DNA of 64,000 bases from Branchiostoma floridae (Eukaryota; Chordata; Leptocardii; Amphioxiformes; Branchiostomatidae). Within the stretch, counting starts at the first letter, position 1; every line of letters begins with the position of its first letter. The DNA is taken from NCBI RefSeq assembly GCF_000003815.2, contig NC_049993.1, positions 5,423,686 to 5,487,685 of the forward strand. Reading direction: 5' to 3'. The position numbers were made by a program, and so were the translations under genes. This document shows positions 1 through 11,400 of this stretch, in pieces. The notes below the pieces were generated by a model, which worked only from the letters and a program-made list of their open reading frames with translations, had not been told where the DNA came from and did no database searches.

Positions 1-382
1 CTAGAAAAAAATGTTTTCCTGGCTGAAATTTAATGTCATGAGCTACTTCCTTTCCTCTAAACAGCTGAAATTCCCAACCGCAATATTAAAAGGATTTACA
101 GTATTAACAAAAGATGCCATGTTCGACAAAAAAAGAGACAGTTGTATTAAAAAGGGCTGAAAATTGCCACCAGCCACCAACCAGCTAGCCACAAACCACC
201 TGCACCTGCACATAGAAAATGATCCCCTCACCCCAGTGCTTGAGCCCTCAACCCTATGAGGTTTGGCACTCGAGAAGAAGAAAAGAAGAAGAAGAAGACA
301 TATTGATGATGATTATTATTGTGCGTTTCTCTTATGAAGGAAGCAAACATGCAGCTAAACTTGTGTCTCTTTGTTTTTTCAG

Positions 383-459
383 TGGTAGACTCCATGAAAC
401 TGGCACTGGAGAAGATTGCACCTGACACTCTCAACGCCCAGCATCCGGATGAACTCTGA
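383..459 (+). CDS. Terminal coding exon of an unidentified upstream gene (partial)
   Basis: A pyrimidine-rich tract ending in CAG at 380-382 forms a good splice acceptor. It is followed by an open frame (first full codon at 385) of 24 codons ending in TGA at 457-459. The peptide reads VDSMKLALEKIA, then PDTLNAQHPDEL. Codon composition is protein-like, and the frame closes cleanly after the acceptor. The rest of the gene lies to the left of the window, so only the C terminus is visible. I do not recognise the family. A polyadenylation signal AATAAA lies at 723-728 and another at 2892-2897, either of which could end the transcript. The alternative is a chance acceptor in front of a short open frame. 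Confidence 0.45.
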
Positions 460-3400
460 CCTCGCACAGGGGGCCCTGGGATACATAGGGAGAGCATCAT
501 GGGATATTTGCTTTGTTTTCCATTGTCATGAGGTTCCAAACACACAGCAGTATGTACTGAACATACTAGTACATGGATTTGCCTGTACATAGCAGCACAT
601 AGACTTTATTGCTTCAGAAGGCCTCACCAATTTGATAACTTGTCTCTTAAGATTGTTTAAAGAAAAAAAAACAATGATTGAATGGGGGGGGGGAATTATG
701 CCTTACAAGCTTTTGATTTACTAATAAAATTCATTGTCACCGTGACACTTTCAACAAAATATTGTGCAAGAAGAGCAGTATTATATTACCTGGAAGTTCT
801 AACAAACTGACCACTGTAGAAGACCTTTGTTTAAAAACATTGAACCCACTTAAAACATTGGGAGAAAGAATACTATTAAACTTTTTCCTCCTAATGATCC
901 ATTTTGTACCAAATTGGTACAGATACAAGGGTAGGAAGTAAGTAAAGTGTTAAAATCATTGATTTTCAACATACTCGAACAAAAGGAAAAAAAAAACTAT
1001 CCTTATAGGACAATGTAGTAAGATTGGTGTGGCTTTAGTCATCTATTGTGTTTCTTTGACAAAAGTGGCCTTGGTGAAAATGGGGAAAGCACGGCTTGAA
1101 ATTGTGTGATAACTTACTTGTGTATTAGCATGGCATCATTCCTGTAGTAACTACATGTAATAGATCTGTTTTGTTTAAAAACATGCCCATTTGTGAATGG
1201 TGACATCTCTGGCAACTGTAGAGAAAATGTATATAGTGCACATAAAATGATATTTGGTGCTTTACAAATTATGCAGCTGCAGTGCTTGAATGTTAATAGG
1301 ATTGACAAGACAACGGACAAGATTTTTATGCAATGTAAACAAAGTAGATGCTGTGATCAGAGGTTTGAAGTCAGTCAACTATTTCCCATAGTTAATCTGT
1401 GATGATAAGTGCTTTTCTGTTAACAGTGTATTCCAGTAGTTTATGCAGAAAAAAAAACTACCCAGTCCTTGTGTGAAATTCATTTTTCATACTTAAGTGC
1501 AGTTTTGATAGACATATTTTTAATGATCACACTGACCAGAAAACAACCTTTTCACCCAAGACAACTGTATGTAACTTGAAAACTATCTCAAATCATATTG
1601 TAGTCCAGTACAAATGCACAGGTTAGAAGTTCTATTAATTGTACAGGCACTTTCAATATGTATTTGTTCAAAATATGAACAAAGATATGAAAACACATTG
1701 CCAACATTTCATAACATACTTCTTCATACCAGCAGTGTACACTATCAGCATCTTTTGTTCAAGCTCCCAATTTGTTGTATTTCCATATTGACATTGACAA
1801 TCTAGAAGTTCTTCTGAAAACAAGAACTGAACCAACTCTTCCAGTAGTAAACTTAAGCTTACGTTCCTCTAATTTGTCCTTCAGCGCCGTTTTTACCTGA
1901 TTAGTGAACTATATATTACCCTTTCTACTTCTAATGTCTTTATTGCCGGCCAGATTGTGGACAAATCACTACAAAATGAAGACAAATGCACACAGATACA
2001 GCTGTAGTTCACCACGTATCCACAGTAAATAGATCTAAAGCCTCATCTGTCACTATATCACGTTAGCTGCGCAGTATCTGTATGAAAATGTCAACCAATT
2101 TGTGTTGGATGCATCATTACAGGAAGATAACAGAGTTATTGGGTGACCTTTGGCTCCTAAAGATGTACCTATCGAGTGTCTGATTTGCATTGGGGTTTGA
2201 TTATCGCTGATTCTGTCGCAGATTGACAAGAGTTCAAACTGTTTTGGTATAAATCATTTCCTGTACACACATTTGTATTCAGACTGTGTACCTATTAGAA
2301 TTCTGAGGTGTTCATCAATTATAGTAGCGATATCTACTGCTTTTGTTATGCATTCTCCTACGCACAGAGTCCCAACACGTTTTGCGCCATTGAACTCTCT
2401 GCGTAGGAGAATTTTGTTATGTAGATTTATATTGTAAAAGAACACTAAAAAGATTATGTGCAAACCAAACAGCACCTACCTTTACATGATATTTGTTCTT
2501 GATTTTTTTTAGACTTAACAACTTGAAGATAATCATTGAATAAAGCATTAATGATGCCAACACATGAAGTTCTACTACTGCGTGCAGTTGTATTATGTAA
2601 TTGTGCTTTATCCATTGTGTATTATAAAAATACTATGTTTGGGCTATGTCTGTTGTTTGAAGAATTGGTGTTTGTTCAGTATAGCCCTTATGTGAGACCC
2701 ACTAATACCTGCACACTATAAGCTTCTCTGTGTTTTGTCACACTTGCTTGGCATGTTTTATAGATAATAACATGATGGATTGCTTATGAGACTATCATGA
2801 CAACTCATATGATAAATGATGTTTTGTATGTTTTATGGCTTCTTAGATATCTTCTCAGATATTTTTGGACCTATGGCATTTTATGATGGGAAATAAAAGA
2901 GATTTTGAAAAACACAGTTGAATGAGGTTATCGTTTTTGCATTCATCTTTCTGATTATGTATCATCATGACAGACTTACGTCATTAGAAAAAAAATTGAT
3001 GACACTATTAAGCAGGTATCTTACTGATGACTGAGCTGTAGCCTCCTTTACAGACTTTGAGTGGTTCTGGCTTTTATAATAGTGTAAATGACATGCTAGA
3101 CCCTTTATGTTGATGTATCCATACCTATAGATATCCATATATATGTGTTTAGTTGTACTGTAAGTAGTTGTTATACATGTAGACCTTACGAAAGTCGCTG
3201 TACTTTTGTCGTTGTCAATAAATATTGTATTTTATGGAGGGAGTGGGGGGCTGGTTGGCTAGTTTGATAGTTGGCTTAGGTTCTCTAATGCCGGGAAAGG
3301 GAATTTGCTTAGAATTATTACAGTATAGTTTACCGTGTAAGGAGTTTTGCCCTGCCACCTCGCCTTCCATAAAATACATGTAAGAGCCAGCCCCACTCGT

Positions 3401-5242
3401 CAGATCAATTTGACAGAGAGCAGTCAACGAATGTCATTGATAAGAAATAATCTTTTAACTCTTTTTGTTGTCTTTTAGCCATGCTTGCATGTGATACATC
3501 TTCTCTGGATAGTTTTACAGAACGCTTGCAGATAGATGTGCAAAAGTTAGGTGTGACAGGTCGTTCAGCGGTATATAACCAGCTGCTGCCGCGTGCCTAC
3601 AAAGCTCGTATGTTACGCCAAAGGGCAGATATACCGGCTATATAGATACAGATACATTAAATTCCCGTTTAAGTCAAGGGTGGCACAAATCCGGTTTAGT
3701 TCGGCAACACGCGGCACCTTCAGTGAGACACCTGCTTTACTATAAGGTGTTCATTGTGTTAGTTTCTCAATACCGCGCACCTTCCTGTATATGTAAAGAT
3801 TCGTGTAGACCCAGTGCTCATGTGTAGCAACAAGAATATTGTTTTTAGGATGATCATAAAATATCACTTTTAGTCGTTAGTACTGAAGCTCCATCAAGCT
3901 GGCCGTGGTAGTACGGAGGTGTGCTGTTATCAATCTTCCAGAGAAAAAAGTTATACTCTTCGACAGTGTCACACCCTAACAACGAATGTGACAATATTTT
4001 GCTTTAGAACACAACACACAGTATGAGCAGCACGTACAGACTAAGAAATATTTCATCAGAGGAGCACGTATTACTGCCGCGGTGGCCTTGTAGCTAAGGC
4101 GAAGTTGCCAAGTTGATCAATTCTACGATCTTATGATAGATAATGTCACTGTACCCTGTAAACTACGCTGACTACTGTTGCTCTCTCTACGTAACGTTGA
4201 TAGCGATGTAAAACTTTTAAGAGTTCAACTTTGAAAATCACGCAGGTATCGAGGACAAAATCAATTCCCATTTTTGCAGAGGCAATTTCAAAGAGGCGTT
4301 TCACTTTAGCTATATGGCAATGGAACGACTTTCAAAATATTCAGATTTCAATTTTAAGTTTGCTCCTTTGAGATAAATCTTATCGGAGTGAAACTGGCTA
4401 CACGGTACCAATTATTAGAGGATTTGACAACAAGTGGTCGTGCGCACTCACAGTATCTTTGAGATGAATTTTAAGCATTTCCGACCGCACTCAGAATGGT
4501 GTGATAGTGGCTTGTATATTGGTCGACAATCCAAAAGTGAGGTTAAAACGACAAGCAGTCAAGAAAAATATCGGTCCACACGAAGACCACCTAACCTCAG
4601 CAGAGAAAATAGAAATGAAGTGATACGTGCGTGCCACTGTCATCTAGACAGGCAAAACTAATGCAAGGAACCCGGAGCAGAGATCGAGGAAGAAATGGGT
4701 AGGCAACGGAAAAGATTGGAAGACTTATCAGAGAATGGATTTGCACGACAACACTAAGAAAAACAGAAAGCAAGAAGGGTAGAGAAAACTACGATGACGG
4801 ATGAGAAAAAGTCAGACTCAAGGTCCGCCTTTCATAGTGACATAATTCCATAATCTTGATCTTGAATTCTTGCCAAGGAGAAAGTGGCTTTATTCTTCCT
4901 GAATACAAGTAAAATACCACCAAAGACAAAAACGTCACGCGTAAGGTACTAGTACCTGTACAAAACCTACCTGTCCGTGACGTTGTCTTTGATAATTTGT
5001 TACTTTTCGGACTTTTTGCACTTCTCAGTGCCGGAGGAAGCACGCTGTACCAGCACCACCTTGCGGTCCCTTACAAAACAGCAACTTTGTCATTACGGTT
5101 AGCAAAATGATGAACTTCTTGGTGTGAAGTTGTTTAATTTCGTAAAATAGTGAAACCTACAGATTTGTAATCTCTAATGCATCTTTTTACCAACCATTAC
5201 CGAGGAAGACCATACACAAGAAGTTCGGCAATTTTATCGCCT
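460..5242. other. Gene-free stretch: 3' UTR / intergenic
   Basis: No convincing coding exon was found here. The first part is AT-rich and may be the 3' UTR of the upstream gene, with AATAAA at 723-728 and 2892-2897. A roughly 45-base dispersed repeat lies near 3612-3658; it recurs in inverted orientation near 30965 and 34586. At 4078-4105 there is a stretch resembling the D-arm of a tRNA (GTGGCCTTGTAGCTAAGGCG) without a good matching B box, possibly a decayed tRNA-derived SINE. Confidence 0.4.
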
Positions 5243-5270
5243 AGGTCAATGACCACTGTCCCCTATAAAT
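5243..5270 (+). promoter_or_regulatory. Putative FAAH core promoter: IR1 nuclear-receptor-like site plus TATA-like box
   Basis: AGGTCA (5243-5248), one spacer base, then TGACCA (5250-5255) form a one-mismatch inverted repeat with one-base spacing (IR1). TATAAAT follows at 5264-5270. Transcription would start near 5295 and leave a 5' UTR of about 125 bases before the FAAH start codon at 5422. A further AGGGTCA half site and a GGAAGTG Ets-like motif lie between the TATA-like box and the ATG. The motifs are seen in the sequence; promoter activity is inferred. Confidence 0.35.
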
Positions 5271-5421
5271 CGAATGGCACAACCTCAGGTAAAAGGGTCA
5301 ACATACTAGCAAATGCGGAAGTGATCTAGTGAGCGACCTTTGAGCCTTGACCCTCGCCTCTGTTTCTCATCATAAAAATCGTGGACCTTAAAAATAAACG
5401 TTTTGGTAGAAGGCCGTCACC

Positions 5422-8400
5422 ATGGACAGGGTTAACACCACTTCAGCGGTTTGCTCGGTGTTCGCTGGTGTCTTGACATGTTATGTCGGTCTGAAGGTCT
5501 ACAAGAAACGACAGGTGAAGAAGAAGGCCTTGAAGAAGAGGGAAGAAAGTCGGAGGGCCCTGCAAGACGTCCAGAGATCCGTGGCAACTGATGATCCCGT
5601 GAGATTCTAAAATATGGTTTCATAAGATCTCATAAGGAAGATGAACTAGGCAAGGTCTCAGTAACTATGCGAGACGTGTTACTAGTAACTTGTTATACAA
5701 CAATAACAGAACTTCAGAAACAACTTACACGAATAACGAATTGTTTAGAGTGTTTGCAGAAAATATTCTGCAGATATCTAACGTTACGATCACTTAAGTC
5801 GTATAACTACATGTATTCACCGTTGCATTCATCTGTCAAGGACATAAAACTAGTTGACAAACGTCTTTGTAGTGCACTTTAGAGCAATATTTACAATTTT
5901 TATTAAAAGAAGAGGGATTTATTTTGAAATTGTTTTGTGGATACAGCTAACAGCATCCAAAAGACGGGAGATCCTGTCCCTGACCCTGGCCCAGCTCAGC
6001 CAGCAGCTGAGAGATGGACAGCTGTCAGCTGTACAGGTGCTGCAGGCATTCCAGGAGAAGGTGAGTCACAAAAATCAGACTACTTGAGTCTGTTGACAAT
6101 TCAAGAAAACCAAAATTTATTTTGTACCAGTTGCTGTATTTCCAAAGTCCATATGCTTTTGGATCACAGTCGACCATCTGGGATGTGTATTATGGAGCGT
6201 GTATTGCAGGAATTCTGGGATAGTACCAGTATCCTCCTTTTTGAGTCACTGAAGCTCAAGGAAGGAAGAATGTAGTGTTCCTTACTCTCTTAGCAGAGGT
6301 TTGGCTCCAGCTGTTTTTGACAATAGGCATTTTTGTATGGCTTTCCACTTAATGCCATTGTCTTCCACAGCACAAAGTAGAATGCCTGGAAACTCATCAA
6401 AAACAGCCAGAGCCAAACCTCTACTTGGAGAGTAAGCGTTCCTCACAAGACAGGTTTTAGATTGATTCTGTCGTTGATTTTAGGACCAAGCTGTTTGGCC
6501 ATGTGTAATACATTGAGCTTCAACATCTATAGTGTCAAAATGTATAATGCATACTTGAATACAACCTCTGGTATAATGTACTAGATAGACATAACTATCT
6601 AAAAATATTAGACAACTTGTTGGTTTATGCTCTTTTATTTTATCAAACTGAACAGACTTTCGTATAAGCTTATTGCTTTTACTTTCCCCCCCAGGCAATT
6701 TCAGAGAATGACAAACTCAACTGCTTGACTGAGCCAGTGCCAGATGCTTTGGTGGGTACAATGCAGGGCTCTAGCCAGCGTCCGTTTTCCCATCAATTGA
6801 CGGAAATATGCTGCGTGTGACGGAAAAATTTTAAAACCAATCCGTCAACTTTGACGGACAAAAATCTGATAAAAGCTCCTTGGTGGAAGCTACAGGCTGC
6901 TTGGGGACGCCGTCCACGGCTGTAAAAGCCACACACTGTTTGTTTTGCTATTGTTATGATTGTTGACAATGTGTGTCGGTGCCCTCTCGCATATGATAAT
7001 CTCATTAAAACCCGTTTTTCAAGGTCTCAGTTTAGTCTCTCTAACTCCTGGAATAGTGTTTTCGTGACAATGGGAATTGGCTGACGGAAAAAAATGTCGA
7101 GCTGGCTAGAGCCCTGGTACAATGTGTTACATTAGTCTTGAAACTTCAAACTTTATTGTTACAAACTGGTAGTCCTGGGAATTGAACTGCATTCATGGTA
7201 TAGTGATTGTGTCTTGTGATTATTTATGTTATAAGCAGCATAGAAATGGCATATCGTTTACACAAGATTATTAAAATCTGTCGACATCAACAATGACAAT
7301 GTAAACATAGAGTTTTGCAGGTATCATATGGATAACAGTGTTCTTGGGTCCATGAATGAGTTTTTGTGTCTGTTTGATTCTCAAATTGATGGTTTCGGTC
7401 CCACATGACAGCAGAGGTTGTTTATCACAACCGCCGGATGCAGGAAGTCAGGGATGCTTGGTGTTCTTCAGGATCCACTGCATAGAGAGACTTTGTGTCC
7501 AGATTAGACTGTAGCATAGGGAGTTGTGATAGACAGTTTGTTGTCATAAGAAACCTTTTAAGTAACCTATGTTTTTGTTGTGCAGGCCAGGGCTGAGGGC
7601 TTGGATGCAGGAGGTGGGAAGGAGGGACTACTGCATGGTGTTCCTGTGTCGATCAAGGATAATGTCAATATCAAGGTAAGAACTTTAAAGGCAACCTAAG
7701 CAATATCACATTGTTAAAAGTGGAAATATTCTGAATAAGGCAGTCTGTATAATATTGACATCTATATGCACTATTTTGGCATATTTACATCATTATTTCA
7801 GAAATTGAGCCGTTAAAAACAGCGCGGGAATGAGTTGCACAAGGATTCAAGATCAAGTCCTTATTTTGGGGGGGTACAATAATAAGGAATATCCTCGTGC
7901 AACTTGTCTCTGGGCTGTTTTTAACCGCTCAAAGTATCAAATTATGATGTAAATGTGAGAATACAGTGCAGTAGATGTCAATATCATGCAGATTGCCTTA
8001 TTCAGAATATTTCCACTTTGACGCTGTAATACTGCTTAGGTTGCCTTTAACACAGTACTAGTTTTTCAGCAGTATCATTTTCAGCAAGAGTGTAAAAAAT
8101 TAAAACCCTACATTGTTGTCATACATTTTGGGACATAAAAAAAAAGATGAATGAATGAATGAAACTTTGATATCTCAAATTAACTCCACATGTATCTAAA
8201 AGCAATCTTTATGTATTACACCTTGTGATACTAATGTAGTGTAAACATATGCTCTGCTGACCAGGGCATGGCGACCACCATGGGTGTGACAAAACACCTG
8301 GACATACCTGCAGATGAGGACGCTGTTATTGTCCAGGTGTTGAAGAAACAGGGAGCTGTGCCCTTTGTCAAGACCAACGTTCCACAGACTCTACTCAGGT

Positions 8401-11400
8401 ACTGAGAAGTGATGACATGTGTCTGCTTTCCATTCCTTTCAAAGTTCAGAATCCTAGTGTCTCCATTTTTAATTCTTTTAAAGCTTAAATCTTAGCACTT
8501 GTTTTGATAACACTTTGTACAAAGCAGCCAGGTTCAATGTTGATACGTACATGTTCTTGGAACCATGGAGTTGTACAAGTCATGTTTCTCTGTACTTTAT
8601 AACACAGTATGGCCTGCAGCAACCCTGTGTTTGGTGAGACCTTGAACCCAGTTGACCCCACACGATCCCCGGGTGGGTCGTCAGGCGGGGAGGGAGCCTT
8701 GATCAGAAGCGGGGGGTCCGTCCTGGGCGTCGGCAGTGACATCGCCGGGAGTGCACGCATACCTGCCCACTTCTGTGGCATTCATGGATTCAAGCCAACT
8801 GCATACAGGATCAGGTGGGCTAGCCTGGTATCCAGCCATACAGGTCCCGTGTCTCTTCTGTCCTCCATACAGAAAGAACAGAAGAGACTTGGCGCTATAA
8901 TATGGCTGGATACTAGGCTAAAGGTGGGCAATACACATTAATCAGTTTGTTTTGTCAGTCATTTGTCCCTCAATCCTTTGATCAGTCACTCACTCAATCA
9001 TACACTAACCCATAGTTTTTTATATCAGTTCAGCACCAAGGAATTACAGATTTGTAATACATGTTGTTGGTGGTGGCCTGCTTAGCTCTAGTATATGCTC
9101 TAGTATAGCTAAGTATATGTAACTACATGTACTAGAATAACCAACTAACTAGCCTACCAGCAGACTACCATCGACCAGCCAAAGAAGCAAATGCAACCAA
9201 TTAAACATTATGCATGACTTATATTAATATCAACTTGCAGATGAATTGACCACTGGCCCAGTCACATATATACATGTATATCTGAATGAAAGCTTGGTCA
9301 CTCACTCACTCATAGACTTACTTGCCCATTCGTTCTCTACATGTGTGTCATTTCTGAACAGTATTCATATTAGACAGTCCCGAAGGTTTCGGAAGCGGCT
9401 CTCCTGGCCAACAAGTGAGGTATGTGCTGTAATTAGTACCGTCTAGCGTGGTATCCAAACTTATTATGATCATAGCTGCTAACTATTTGTTGTTGTTGTT
9501 GTTTTTTGGTTCACAAAGACTACAGATTTTCAAACACTAATGATGACAAGTTGTTGGTTTTTAGGTAAATAAACTATAGTCATTCATGATGAGTTTTTCC
9601 ATCTTAGTGGTTTCAGCTCCTGGTCTGCTGGCCAGAGATGTGGACAGTCTAGCCCTGGGTATGAAGGCTCTACTGGTACCTGACATGTTTCAACTGGACC
9701 CACTGGTGGTACCCATACCCTTCAGACAGGAGGTGGGGCAATCTCTGTACTAACGTTTGTTTACCTTACCCGCAGGGTCGCAGGGTAAGATTCATTTGTT
9801 ATATTTAGAAATAGTGTTTAGAGTAGGGCTGGGTATCGGTACATCGTACCGGTACAAAACCGTTTTTTCTTATTGGACCGGTCCAGAAAAACCGGACCTG
9901 AAAAAATTAGGTGGACCGGATGTTGGACCGATTAGAAAATTAACAGATTATTTTATCAGGTATTCACATGTTTTGGTGCTTGCAGGTGGAAGAAAATAAC
10001 AAGAGTGAAGTAGAGTAGAATTTATAGTAATTTCTACTAAAGTTTTACAGCCAATCGTACAGGTGCAGTTAGTGTTGTAGGATTTTAAAACGCCAGTGTA
10101 AGGCCAATACTCCTCCAAACATATTTCTTTGTAGTTAAATGGACCATTGGTATGAGTCATACTGCATCAGGTCCAGGTTCAGGTCCGGACCTGGACCTGA
10201 TCCTTTGGATCTAAACCGGACCTGGACCTGAATTTTCTGTACCGGTACCCACCCCTAGTTTAGAGATAAGTTGAGAGACGGTGGTTTCAAACTGCAATAT
10301 GTGAACCAATATTACACTCAAACATCACTGATAGAAAATGAGTAGTTCAAAGTGTATGTAAAAGAAAAACTGAATGTGTGTCTTTCACATTTTCACACTT
10401 ATTTCTTTTCTCAATTTTCTCAAGGCTTGCAAGGGTTGAAAAAGGGGTAAAAAAAGGACGTCAGGGACTAAGTCCCATTTGTTAAGATGTCAAATGTTTG
10501 CTTTAATGTGTTCAAGGGGGTTAAAATAAGATTTAACCTCCTTGATGTGTCCTTTCCTTCTACAGATATATGATGATAAGAAGCCCATGAGGATAGGATA
10601 CTTCCCCGCCCTACAGTCCTGTCCCCCCACCCCATCCATGGGGAGGGCTGTCATCATGGCAAAGGAAGCCTTGGAGAAAGCCGGACACACGGTACATTTA
10701 AAGCGCTTCTAGCAACAAAAACACCTATAAGTACAATGTTCCCTGATTACATTCAACCACAATAGTATCATTTTATGTCTATAGACCCTTGTGCAAAGTA
10801 TGCACCCTTTTGATGTCATTGAGCATCTTACAAATCATGTTACTTTCCGTTCTGCCACCAGGTAAATAAGATTTCTTCAATGACTTCACAGAAAACTAAC
10901 GGCAGCTGGTTGGTAACATGACACCACAGTTTCTCAAAACAATTTGAGAAGCAAACAGACCATCATGATTTCATACCGATATGCCTTGTTTACTTCCAAA
11001 AAAACATCCAAAACTGGTCACTTGTACTGTAAAATTTTTAATCAAAAACATACTTAGTTCACAAATATTGACTTTGATATTGAAGAAAGTTAATGATGAA
11101 GAGAGGAGAAAGTTTGCCAATAATGGCTTTGTCTTGACATCCAGATTGCTTGCTGCATATATTCTTTGTGAGCTGATAAATTTGAAAAAAAAAACCTTAC
11201 TGTAGACATGTAAGGCCACACCAATTTAATTTGTTGGTTCTCAGATTTCCCGACCCATTTTTTTCCGATTTGCAAAAAAAAAATATATTTTGTCCCAAGA
11301 AAAATAACATAGGTTTTGCTATTGCAAACCTTTAAAAAAACCCATTCCAGGGGCACATATTGCTGATAAACCAATCAGAGCACTTATTTGCAGTCACATG

